From NCBI RefSeq assembly GCF_026151205.1, contig NC_087081.1, positions 3,477,246 through 3,541,245 of the forward strand: a stretch of DNA of 64,000 bases, read 5' to 3'. Under the pieces are notes generated by a model. The model saw only the letters and a program-made list of their open reading frames with translations, searched no databases and was not told the origin of the DNA. Position 1 is the stretch's first letter, and each line of letters begins with the position of its first letter. Source of the DNA: Bolinopsis microptera (taxonomy: Eukaryota > Ctenophora > Tentaculata > Lobata > Bolinopsidae). The position numbers and the translations under genes were made by a program. Below are positions 53,846-64,000 of the stretch, piece by piece.

Positions 53846-54600
53846 CTGACATCAAGTATACTGTATTTGTACAGAATACCAGGAGTCTGTCATTATAACA
53901 TCTTGAAAGAAGTGTCCTAAAAAGGGTGTTGGTAGAACACAGAAAAGAATCAAGGTCAGAGATAATGGAAGAGTAACGAAGGACCTGACCGTAAAAAACA
54001 TTATAACCAACAGAAGAGAAATATTACTGTTAGGAAAGGTGTACATGACCACAGGAAAGTTGAAGTCATCAAGTTTGTTATAAAGCTTGGTGGCGACGTG
54101 TCCGGAGTTATTCATCGAGATGTTGATGTCGAGATAGTTTACGAACTTATTGTCGTCACCAGTCCTCTCCATAAGCAGGTCAGCTGGATAAATGGACCTG
54201 ATTAGTGATTAGGTTAGAGAAATACAAAAAGTTCATGGTGTTGAGGTCGTCGACATATCTGCAGTTTCTTGAGAGGAGCTTAGCGAGACCGAACTTCTTT
54301 TCTTTGATTAGGCGTGTCATGTAGTTGAATTCACACTTCCCTAGCGAAAGATCAGCGAACTGGCTACTAGAATTCCCCCCCATGGGAATGCCTTTCGTTT
54401 GCCTTAAAATCTGATCCCCAAAACAAACAAAAGTGTTAAACAGACTAAATGTAATAGCTGTTTTGAGTTTATCGGCAGAAAAACATAAGTATCCGTTATA
54501 TTCCTTTTTAGAGAAAAAATTGTTGTTCTTATACAGAGAAACACAAATAAATTTATTCGTATTACTAAAGAGGAGATCTACACCTCTCAGCTACTGAGAA
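53846..54600 (-). pseudogene. Penelope-like or related reverse transcriptase fragment
   Basis: Minus strand: a segment with TKGIPMGGNSSSQFADLSLG, LLSRNCRYVDDLNTMNF (RT box YVDD), then KFVNYLDINISMNNSGHVAT and KLYNKLDDFNFPVVMYTFPN. The order GxPMG...ADL...RYxDD...FLDL...LYxKxDDFxF is known from Penelope-like and related elements. A frameshift near 54175 and loss of both ends show a relic. Sequence to about 54600 on the 5' side is probably the same RT. Confidence 0.55.
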
Positions 54601-55198
54601 CCTCTTCACCGAAGCCATATTTACTTATTTATGTTCCCACCAGAAGTCCACGTGGAGCCACGATTACTCGAGTCCCTTGCCAGAGTTGTCCAAAGATCAC
54701 GAGACAGACGAAGAAGATGGATCAAGACTGAAAGTCTTCTCTACTCCTGATTTCCATATCTCGATCGTCTGGCTGTTGGACTCGCTCGTCCAAGACGGAG
54801 GAACACGAGCTCTAACCTTGAGATTTAAATGACATATTATGTATGTATTATATTTATGTAATTATGTACTATGAGTATTGCTGAAAGCACAGTGTAAGGC
54901 CTACACGGACCGCCTCTAACTAGCCAATCCCTGTTTACATGCCGTGTAGCAGGGGACTAGAAAGAGCTAAACTAGTATATATAATTTAAAAAATGTTAAG
55001 GATATTTTCAAAAAAGTTTTAATACTTTCAACGCTACTATATAACAAATAATTTGAGGTTTTTACTGCGTTTTAAACGACGACCAACAGCTTTTAGTGGG
55101 TTATCAAGTACTTTTCAGCACTTACCACTATATTTATTTGGTTTGAGTTAAAGTAGAGAGGTCTCAAATCCTTTACAGCAATGGTTATCACTATGTCT
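54601..55198 (+). other. Unassigned; lower part is LINE leader
   Basis: No strong ORF at 54601-55000. The last part before 55198 reads, in frame, into the ORF1 of the CR1/L2-like LINE once the insertion at 55211-55802 is removed, so it is its 5' region. Confidence 0.4.
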
Positions 55199-55210
55199 AT
55201 GACAAGATGG

Positions 55211-55767
55211 ATCAACATCATCAAAAATCTCAACACTACACTCAGTAACAACAGACAAAATTATAGAACTGCAGTGCACCTCATCACGGGACATTGTGGC
55301 CTCAACAAACACCTACACACCATTCGCAAATCAGACACAAGTGCTTGTCCTAAATGCGGCGACGAAGAGGAGACTGTCTCACACTTTCTCGGACAGTGCC
55401 CGGCTATTGCCCAAATAAGAGGTCAATATTTCCGGGACTACTACCTCTCTGTCAATGACATATTCGACAACCAACACATTTCCACCATTGTCAACTTTAC
55501 AAACCACACTAAACGCTTAGTGGTGCCAGAGGAGTTGGACCAGACAGGTGTAACATAGCGACTATTTTAACGCCGTCTTATTTCGCCTCTCTCTTCCACA
55601 CTCAACCACCACTTAAGCGTTTATCCATGACACACCCCACAACACTTACCATCATCCTTGATTACACATCTTGATTCCACTGGCATCCTCCCACAGGACT
55701 GCCATACCCCAGAGGTAGGCAAAGCATTCATATGCTATCCTCTCGTGGGCCAACCAGGCCCAGCCTC

Positions 55768-55802
<35 letters not shown>
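55211..55802 (+). pseudogene. 5'-truncated LINE end with RNase H tail, TSD ATGACAAGATGG
   Basis: ATGACAAGATGG occurs at 55199-55210 and again at about 55803-55815, directly after a poly-A of about 34 bases. The frame reads RTAVHLITGHCGLNKHL and ACPKCGDEEETVSHFLGQCP, the end of the RNase H domain and zinc-knuckle tail of I/R1/Jockey-type LINEs, to the stop at 55558. A 3' region of about 210 bases follows. The same 3' end recurs at 58414-58676. Confidence 0.8.
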
Positions 55803-55806
<4 letters not shown>

Positions 55807-55811
55807 ACAAG

Positions 55812-57010
55812 ATGGAAAAGGAGTTAGAAACGTTAAACGGCAGTTTAAAAGGTAAGAAGAAGTTGGATACTATAATTGCAGATTCTTTAGACTTACCCAC
55901 AGGGAATAGCAAGCCGGATATGTTTGAAGTTATAAAGGAACTATACAGTTTCAGTAAGAGGGCCCTGTCACTACTGAAGACCAAGTCTATACTAGACACA
56001 CCTGCACCACAGGAAGGGACAGCTACCGAGGCACTAGATATAGTGAGAAAGGAGCTAGCACAATTTAGACAAATTCTCATTGAGCACAATAAAGGTGGTC
56101 CAGATATTATACCTGAGATTAAGACCAATCTCGGACCCAGTGAGACTCATACTTTAATTCTGGAAGGGCAGAATGAGGCAGATAAGATAACAGAATAACT
56201 CTGGTCCTCAAAGGTGAAGAAACATGTTGCATCAATACTGCCCAGCATCCCTATTAACTTATTAAGGGGGTCTCAGGTGTCAAAGAAGGCACAGCAAGGT
56301 TAATATTCAAGAACAAGGAACTTATGGAGAAAGCTAAAGATGCTCTTAGTGTGGACTACAAAGTGTCTGCAAAATCCCACACCGTGACAATGCTTGAACC
56401 TAAGCTTACTATGTATGATCTCAAGGGAGATTTTGAGTCATCTGAAGAATTGCGCCAGAGCATCCTTGATAAGAACAGTTCCATTAAGAGTTTAGTTGGA
56501 GATGAGAACAACACTTTCAAGGTTATTTTCCTGGAGAAAAACAAGACCTGGGCATGCCTACAAGTGTCAGTGAAAATCAGGCAGTCTATAAGGGAGTCAG
56601 GTGACTTTGTACACGCTGATCTTGGACAGTATAAAGTTAAGGATAGGTATCATGTAATCCAGTGCTTTGACTGTCAGAGCTTCGGACACATGAGTGGCAG
56701 TGATTACTGTAAGTGTAAGAAGTATAATGCCGACCCAGTGTGCTTCTACTGTGCAGGTGCCCACAAATCGAAAGATTGTGAGAAGAAAACGGCGGGCCGA
56801 AGATCTAGTATCAAGTGTACGAACTGTAGCAACAGTAAAGACAAGAATGTCAAAGATAAATGCAAGACACATTCTGCAGCTGACAGATTATGCCCATCTT
56901 ATGTGAGAGAGCAGAGTTATATCATGGCCAGAACGAGCGGATGTGAAACATCAAAAAACTCTTATCTCCAGTGGGCAAAGATTCGACAAAGAGAGCTTGG
57001 GATAAACTAG
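55812..57010 (+). pseudogene. CR1/L2-like LINE, ORF1 (nucleic-acid-binding protein)
   Basis: First part 55812-56198 (MEKELETLNGSLKGKKKLDT ... RQILIEHNKGGPD), frame break at 56198-56320, second part to 57010 with a likely RRM-like stretch and zinc-knuckle motifs CFDCQSFGHMSGSDYCKC, CFYCAGAHKSKDC and CTNCSN. Such ORF1 proteins bind LINE RNA. The end overlaps the start of ORF2 by 40 bases in another frame, as often seen in two-ORF LINEs. The region upstream of 55812 is displaced by the insertion at 55211-55802. Confidence 0.7.
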
Positions 57011-60000
57011 TCTTAGCCACGTTTAATGTTAATCGTCTAGTGAACAAGACAGTAGAGGTTCTTGAGCATCTAACTGATGAGGGGGTTGATATCTGTTTTC
57101 TTCAGGAGACTTTTCTTAAGGAAGCAGATACTGCAAAGCTACAAGAGATACGAGATTATGGTTGGGGTATTTTATCCAACCCAAGGAAGCATCGTAGTGG
57201 TGGAGGGATAGGTATGATTTTCAATAAGAACCTTAAGTTGAAAAGCAACGGTAGAGTCAAGAAGTACAAGTCTTACCAAGTCATGGAAGTTGTACTTGAA
57301 ACAAATAGTGGGATAATCAGACTTATTGATGTGTATAGACCGCCTTACACCAAAAAGGCCAGGTACACTGAGTGCCATTTCTTGGAAGAATTCAGTGAAT
57401 ACCTGTGCGATTTGTCCGGTAAGCCAGGAACCCCGGTGATTGCAGGGGATTTTAATTTACATGTTGAAATACCTAAAGATCTTTACCCCGCAAAGTTTCT
57501 TTCCCTTCTTGATCAGCTTGGTTTCATCCAATGTGTACCACTAGAAAGAACTCACAACCAAGGAGGAACTCTTGACCTCGTGATAACGACCAAAGTCTTC
57601 AAAGACTCTATAACTTCTATCAACATTGTGGAATCTGGGACTAGATCAGATCATTTTCTTGTTAAATTTGTAGTGTCTGTGAGCCTGAAGACCTCTTTGA
57701 ATGATACTAGGGTGATGAACTACCGTGATTTTAAAAGTATTGTGGTTGAGGATTTTAAAGCAGATATTTTGGTTTCTGATCTCTGTAAAAGAGATGCTTG
57801 GTGCTCTGAGAGTCTTGATGAGTCAGTTAAGATGTACAATAGTATTCTATTGGAACTTATGGACAAGCATTGTCCTGTGATCAGTAAGGAGATGAAGAGT
57901 GAAGACAAAGGTAAACCTTTGATGGATCAAGATCTGAAAGCTTTACAGAAGCAGAGGAGAGCAGCTGAGAGAGCCTGGAGGAAAGGCAAGGGACAGAAGG
58001 ATATTTTTGTCAACCTCAGGAACAAATTTATTGTCATTGAGCGACAGAAGAGGATTACTTACAATAGAAAAGCCCTCTTAGCCTCTGCGGGAGATACGAA
58101 AGCTCTGTACAAGAAAGTTTATAGACTCACGGGTGAAACTACCCAAGAAAGGCCACATGGTAATGACACTAAAAAACTTGCAGAAAGTTTTAAAGTTTTC
58201 TTTGCTGATAAAGTGAATGATATCAGACTTGGGTTAGAAGAAGAAGGAAGTCATATCGGAGGGAACTTGTCATCGTCAGAGAATCTTGAAAGCACCTATT
58301 CAGGGCCATCATTTGATAAATTTCACTCCATCACTAGGCAGCACCTGTTACACACCATTTCTAAGATGTCTAACAAGTTTTGTAGTCTTGACCCTATTCC
58401 AACTTTCATGTTGGAGGAGTTGGACCAGACAGGTGTAACATAGCGACTACTTTAACGCCGTCTTGTTTCGCCCCTCTCTTCCACACTCAACCACCACTTA
58501 ACCGTTTATCTATAACACACCCCACAACACTTACCATCATCCGTGATTACACATCTTGATTCCACTGGCATCCTCCCACAGGACTGCCATACCCCAGAGG
58601 TAGGCAAAGCATCCATATGCTATCCTCTCGTGGGCCATCCAGGCCCAGCCTCTCTTTAAAAAAAAAAAAAAAAAAAAACTTTCATGTTGAAGAAATGCTC
58701 TCAGGAGTTGGCACCGATCCTCCTGCACATAATAAACGGTTCTATGTTGCAAGGTGTGTTTCCAGCCGAGATGAAGACTGCACTGGTCAAGCCCACTATC
58801 AAGAAGAAGAATGCTGATCCAGATATTCTGAAGAATTACAGACCAGTCTCAAATCTTGCAGTTATGTCTAAACTGATTGAAAAAATTGTACTTGAGCAGT
58901 TGAACAATCACTTACATTTGAACAGTCTGCATTGCCCAGTTCAGTCTGGATACAGAGCGAACCACAGTTGTGAAACCCTGATGGTCAGGATGGCAGACGA
59001 TATTCTTAAGGAAGTGCAGAAGAACAACATTGTGATTGTAGTCCTACTTGATCTCTCTGCTGCTTTCGACACGGTTGATCATACAATCCTTCTTAAGAAG
59101 CTGGCAAAAGATTTTGGTATTACGGACTCTGCATTGAAATGGTTTAGTTCATACCTCTCAGGCAGGTTTTTCAAGGTTAAGTTAGATGACTCATTATCTG
59201 ACTTCCTGTGTCTGTTGTTTGGTGTACCCCAGGGCTCTCTATTGGGACCTATCCTGTTCATCTTATAGTTATACATTAAGCTGCTCCAGGAAATAGCTAG
59301 AAAGTATGGTCTCGATATACAGCTTTATGCAGATGACTCACAACTTAATATAGCTTTCCACCCGATGAGACCAATGGAGCTGCAGAATGTCACTAGTAGG
59401 ATCAATGACTGTCTGTCTGAAATCAAAGTATGGATGGTTAATAATTTCATGAAACTGAATGAGAGCAAGACAGAATTGTTAGTCATTGGAAAGCCTTTGG
59501 TACTGAATAAGTTTGACCTTGAAATAACAATAAAGTTTACACCAACTGTATGTAAAAAAGATACCTGGAAGAGTCTTGGAGTGTTACTAGATGAATCTCT
59601 CAACATGCAAAGGCAAATAAACAACGTTAGGAAGAACTGTTGCTGGACAATGAATAATCTAAGAACTATCAGAAAGTATCTAGATGAGAGAGTTAAGCTC
59701 ATGCTGGTCAAACAACTGATCATATCAAAGCTGGACTATTGTAATGCCCTTTACATGAATCTTTCAAAGACTAGAGTGAAGAAGCTGCAATCTGTTCTAA
59801 ATGCAGGGATACGTTTCATTTATGACATCTATGACAGAAATACTGACTTGTCTCCTTTCTACAAGAAAGCTCATATCCTCCCTATTGAAAAGAGGATATT
59901 TTTCAAAGTGTGCCTCATCTGTTTCAAAGTGGCTCATGGATTGGCACCAATGTACCTCCAAGAGTTGGTTCAAATGAACAGAGATTATAAGGCTGTCAAA

Positions 60001-60192
60001 GAAACCAGAACAAAAACAGCATGCAACCTTCTTATGAAGATACCTAAGTTCTCTAAATTGAAGGCAACTAGCAGGCGGTTCAGCAACTATGCACCTGAAT
60101 CATGGAATTCTCTCCCTCTTAATGTCCGTAACATCGATAATATTGTCTCTTTTAAGGGTAAGTTAAAGAACTATTTGTATGATCAGCTATAG
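56971..60192 (+). pseudogene. CR1/L2-like LINE, ORF2 (endonuclease and RT)
   Basis: APE endonuclease: LATFNVNRLV, CFLQETFLKE, IAGDFNLHVE, TLDLVIT, TRSDHFLVKF. RT after the insertion at 58414-58676: TALVKPTIKKKNADPDI, NYRPVSNLAVMSKLIEK, GYRANHSCETLM, LLDLSAAFDTVDH, FGVPQGSLLGP, then LYADDSQLN (YADD), WKSLGVLLDESLNMQRQINN, SKLDYCNALYMN and the terminal WNSLPLNVRN. An in-frame stop at about 59266 arises from a 6-base insertion (TAGTTA) compared with its relative at 24522-25957. Otherwise the ORF is nearly open, so the element decayed recently. RNase H is absent. Confidence 0.85.
58414..58676 (+). mobile_element. 263-bp 5'-truncated LINE 3' end inside ORF2, TSD AACTTTCATGTTG
   Basis: AACTTTCATGTTG at 58401-58413 and 58677-58689. 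The insert is the last six codons plus 3' region and poly-A of the LINE at 55211-55802 (same 'gaccagacaggtgtaacatagcgact...' text, few differences). It cuts ORF2 between endonuclease and RT. Confidence 0.92.
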
Positions 60193-60564
60193 CCTGGTTA
60201 AGCTATTTTTTGTGGCTTCTAGTCTTTTTTGTGTTATTTTTTGTTTTCCGAGTTTCCACTTCTTGTTTTTCTGGTTTTTATCGGTGTGTCAATAAAATCA
60301 ATTATGTAATATGTATACTTTAACCATTTTTTGCGACAGTTAATCTGATATTATCTCTTTAACATTATTTAGTATTTTTTGATTTATGAGACCCGTGTTT
60401 TGTTTTTAACTTTCTGCTCCGAGGAGGAGAGAAAGTTATTTGAGGAGAGCCGCTCAGACATGGGCACCGTATTGTGTAAATTATTTAGTTATCTTTATAC
60501 AATATCTTTGTCGCATAGTAGCGGGGTAGTAAATACAGTGTTTCGTTTCGTTTCGTTTCGTATC
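60193..60564 (+). other. 3' region and tandem tail of the CR1/L2-like LINE
   Basis: AT-rich with AATAAA at about 60292. Ends 'agcggggtagtaaatacagtg' and a (TTTCG)n tail at 60540-60563, equivalent to the (CATTT)n tail of the relative at 24522. This is a microsatellite-type 3' end, as in CR1/L2 elements. Confidence 0.7.
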
Positions 60565-60772
60565 TAGCAACCTGCAGTTGGAAATTTTATCTAAATCCCT
60601 AAACTAGTACTCGATTCCTAGTCGTAACTCGTATGTGATTTTATAAAATTTGGTCTGTGGTCGAAATATAGCGTACCCTACAATTTAAATCTATAACACG
60701 GAGTACGATCATGAGTTACCCGGTGCGCCATGATAGCAAAAATTATATTGTATATGCTTACTAACAATTGAT

Positions 60773-61330
60773 TGTGAGATAGGTTAAGCACCAAGTCTTA
60801 GTGATCAATTGTCTCAATTAGCTCTCATTTAGACAATACGATGTGCAAATGATTATACTTGAACCGCATGAGATAAGTGGAAAGCAAACGAACGAACGGC
60901 GAGTTCTGCAACTAACAAAGTAACAAGGTGTAGATTTAATTTTTCCTTTGTAGTTTAGATTTTGTGAGATGAGTTAAGCTCCAACTCTTAGTAATCAATT
61001 GTCTCAATTAGCTCCCATTATGATTATACGATGTGCAAATAATTATATTTGAACCGCATGAGATAAGTGGAAAGCAAACGAACGAACGGCGAGTTCTGCA
61101 ACTAACAAAGTAACAAGGTGTAGATTTAACTTTTCCTTTGTAGTTTAGATTTTGTGAGATGAGTTAAGCTCAAACTCTTAGTGATCAATTGTCTCAATTA
61201 GCTCCCATTATGATTATACGATGTGCAAATAATTATATTTGAACCGCATGAGATAAGTGGAAAGCAAACGAACGAACAGCGAGTTCTGCAACTAACAAGG
61301 TGTAGATCTAATTTTTCTCTGTAGTTGCGA
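60773..61330. repeat. Three-copy tandem repeat, about 189 bp
   Basis: Units start 'tgtgagat(a/g)(g/a)gttaagc' at about 60773, 60962 and 61152 and share 'gatcaattgtctcaattagct', 'gaaccgcatgagataagtgg' and 'cgagttctgcaactaac'. The last unit is slightly shortened. Copies 2 and 3 are closest to each other. Confidence 0.9.
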
Positions 61331-63062
61331 TCTTCGCTTGCACTTGCAGTAGTTGCGAATGGTTGCTTGAGATCGAAGATTTTTTCCGTTCACCCTTTTG
61401 TAAAAAGGCAATAGTGAAAGGTTAGGAATGGACGTTTTTACAGAAATACGTTGATTTTGGAGATAGCGGTAGGCGGGTCTGAATATGTTGTCATCTGTCC
61501 TTCCGTCCATTACCATGACAACCAGCGCGCAGTGCAGCGCGCGAGGATTGCTTGTGGAGATGTGATGTATAGATAGCCTGTGGTCAATGAATGCGCGGCG
61601 CGACCAGCGACTGTGTTTCAGTGTATATAAGTAGGTGATAATCAATAATTATTTTGTTTCTCAGATTTACAAATGTTTGTTATCATGGTATAGTTCTAAC
61701 GATGATGAGATCAGAACACACGGCCATAATTTTGGGAAAACTTGCATTGTTGGAATATCGTGATTTTAAAACGGCATTGAATCAAAAAAAGTGTTACGAA
61801 AAAACGGCGTTATTTTGCTGAAATTTGGGCTCAGCGTCGGACTGTTTTCAAAAGCTCATGATAAATTGTAATAAAATGATGCAATCATGAAAATTTCTGG
61901 AATCTATGTACAAATAACTTTTCCAAACGATAGCATAAAGTATGATAAGTTTACAAATATCCGTGTATTTGATAAACGCAATAATATAAGTCAAGTCAGA
62001 AACACGCCTACTCGCACACATTTTGAAATATAACTCCAGCTAGCAACGGCGCAAAACAACCAAAGTTTCAGTGAAATGGTGCCCACATGTCTGTGGAACG
62101 CGCATTAGAACTATCGCACGTGAGAAATGTTTCAGTCAGTCTACCTTGTTTGGCGCGCTGTTTCGTTTCCGTTACAAATTTTGACCTTGTACGCCATTTT
62201 GTCGCCATTTTGTCGCCATTTTGTCAATTTATACGTAATTTCGTAAATTTCGTCAATACCAGGTTTAGCCAAATTACACAGAGAGCTTATAATTTACTTC
62301 CAACACGAAATAAACATTGCTAAGGCCATGAAGTTACCTAATGGCTACTTTTAACGGAAAATCAAGTCATTCTGTGACATGTAGCGTCCTTTTGTCACTT
62401 AAATGGATGACGTTGACTCTAGAACATCGTGAAACTTTCCATCAGTAAAGCTAAAAGTATTTCCATTCTAAAAAACTTTACTTCAAGATAATTGCACGAA
62501 AGATGAATAAGTGTCTAAAGGTCCATTTGATTGAACTTGTCTTAAACTTTTAAGCTGTATTACGTCTCGAAATAAGCGATCGACCGCGCAGGATTACCAC
62601 CTAATATAAGTTAAGGGTGTAATGTATAGTATTAGATTATAAGCGGGCCAAGCCCAATTTGTACGTGGCATGCTTGTATCACGTTGCGACCCCACGGTCG
62701 TTTCACTATGGTCCTGACGATCGTCCTGACGATACAGGGGGAGCCGCGCACTTCGTGCGCGGCGGGTCATACAACGTTGAACGTATGACCATGGCATGCG
62801 TAGTATAGTGTACTGATGTGTATCAATATTATTATTATGAAGTGAGATGATTGGATTTTATATTTATAGTTATAGTGAACGGAAATCTAGCGTCCGCCAA
62901 AACAAAACAACGGGCGCAATTCTTGTTATATATATATATATGTTATTGTTAAAAATAAATTGTGTGCTGCTTACAAGTTCATAATTTAGGATACTGTTTG
63001 GTTTCGCCATCGTGTCTATGTTTCAAAGTAAGTCATGTGATTTACACTTGTGTCCACCCTTT
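61331..63062. other. Intergenic stretch, no gene recognised
   Basis: Only short ORFs. A hairpin GCCGCGCAC-ttc-GTGCGCGGC lies at about 62743-62763, with flanks resembling 9690-9740. A TA microsatellite is at 62929-62942. TTTTGTCGCCA repeats occur at 62197-62225. Confidence 0.5.
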
Positions 63063-63765
63063 AAGAGGGGGGGGGGTTCACCCTGATTTTTTTTGTGAAA
63101 CTTTGTTTCGAGATAGCAGTTTTCCAACAAACTAAGACCGGTGAGGGGGTCCCGGACCCCAAACGGTGCCCTCGGGGCAGCCACGCCCATATTTGGTCCA
63201 AATTAGGCCCAATTTAGCCAAATACCCTAAATATGCCCCTAAACATGCCCAGAAACCAGATTTTAGGTTTTTTACTTGTAGTTAGTGGTCCACTGAACTC
63301 GTATATGAATTTTCATCAAGATCGGACAAAAAATGACTGAGTTATGAGCCAAAAACCATATGACCATATCTGGGCATACGCACCAAATTTGATCGATTTT
63401 GGCCCATAGATTAGTCAAATATCAATATTTTTGAACAAAACCAACTTGATATGGAAGGTAAGCATATACTACACATTCTCTATGATTATCAGCTCAGTAT
63501 CCACCTAACTGTGGATTCTCAATTCTGTGTTCAAATAATCGCAAAAAATGAACAAAATCGCCCATATATGATCTCAGTTCGCGATATTTGCGAAACTGAT
63601 TTCGCTCAAAACAATAGAACTCAATGAGGTTTTAATATTTTTACACGAAATTTTCAGAATCAACGTAGAATCGCATTTTGACCTTAACTTTAAGTTTTGT
63701 ATTGGAATTTTGAGTTAGGCCTTGAAAAACATTTGGCGGCCAAATTCTGAATTTTGTACGGCAAC
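63063..63765. mobile_element. Half copy of the 7 kb palindrome family
   Basis: Begins with a G run and 'ttcaccctgatttttttt', then follows one arm of 7047-8306 ('aaacggtgccc', 'cagccacgcccatatttgg', 'gaccatat(t/c)tgggcatacgcacc') to the centre word 'ggcggccaaattctga'. The second arm is missing or lies elsewhere; after 63765 the sequence is unrelated. Confidence 0.8.
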
Positions 63766-64000
63766 GTAGACGTTGTTCACCAGAGTTAGGATGGTACAAA
63801 AGATGATTAATATTAATCAATGCCTGAGATTTAAATTAAATTAATCGAATCTTCTTATTGAGAGTCAACTGGGCTGGTTCCCGGTCAGTTTATAAATGGT
63901 CAGTTTCACAACTCCCTATAATGGCAGAGTTTAAAAGTAAAATACTGAAAAAATAAGTCTTACTCAGAGCGTATCCGACGTTTTGGGTTTCCGGCTTCTT
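63766..64000. other. Unassigned end of window
   Basis: No ORF or repeat recognised. Confidence 0.4.

Overview
The window is animal nuclear DNA: AT-rich, GT-AG introns, a vertebrate/invertebrate-type telomere motif (TTAGGG-like), a tRNA-derived SINE, APE-type LINEs, Gypsy LTR elements and many terminal-inverted-repeat DNA elements. Nothing resembles a prokaryotic or plastid gene. The repeat mix (CR1/L2-, RTE- and Jockey-like LINEs, TTAA foldbacks, hAT-like MITEs) fits a non-model, probably marine, invertebrate; the phylum cannot be fixed from the sequence.

Host genes are sparse. The clearest is a four-exon gene at 48322-50887 for a small secreted protein: signal peptide, a novel-looking beta-rich exon, a cysteine-rich ephrin-receptor/GCC2-GCC3-like exon, and a last exon with seven GDETD repeats and a hydrophobic, possibly GPI-directing tail. 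The window opens inside the last exon of a paralogue of the same gene (15-112), and the 3' flanks of both copies align (1-928 with about 50790-52926). The roughly 47 kb between the two copies is almost entirely mobile DNA. The downstream copy carries an extra block with an intronless 218-codon ORF (51315-51971).

Layout: 0.9-6.3 kb, decayed Gypsy pieces, including a gag-integrase deletion derivative whose LTR is split by a TTAA palindrome; 7.0-8.3 kb, a second palindrome; 8.5-13.4 kb, CGGAC-motif termini and an AACGTT tandem array holding a 2.2 kb TIR insertion; 13.5-20.8 kb, a GA microsatellite, a SINE, and a 6.3 kb TIR element (TSD CAATTA) containing a telomere-like tract and a 2.7 kb TTAA foldback; 21.2-40.3 kb, one old LINE cut into pieces by at least six later insertions, among them an intact Gypsy element (26318-31536, identical LTRs, TSD GTTAT) and an 8.5 kb foldback element (31619-40074, 8-bp TSD) that itself carries two nested LINEs; 41.6-47.0 kb, a composite palindrome/MITE array; 48.3-52.9 kb, the gene and its flank; 53-60.6 kb, a MITE, a Penelope-like fragment, and a CR1/L2-like LINE with two ORFs broken by two short insertions of another LINE; 60.7-64 kb, a three-copy tandem repeat and half of the 7 kb palindrome family.

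Most insertions can be bounded exactly because target-site duplications survive, so their relative order can be read directly. I see no operon-like or defence-like novel system. The most unusual objects are the cargo-carrying foldback element, the composite 41.6-47.0 kb array, and the paralogous secreted-protein locus.
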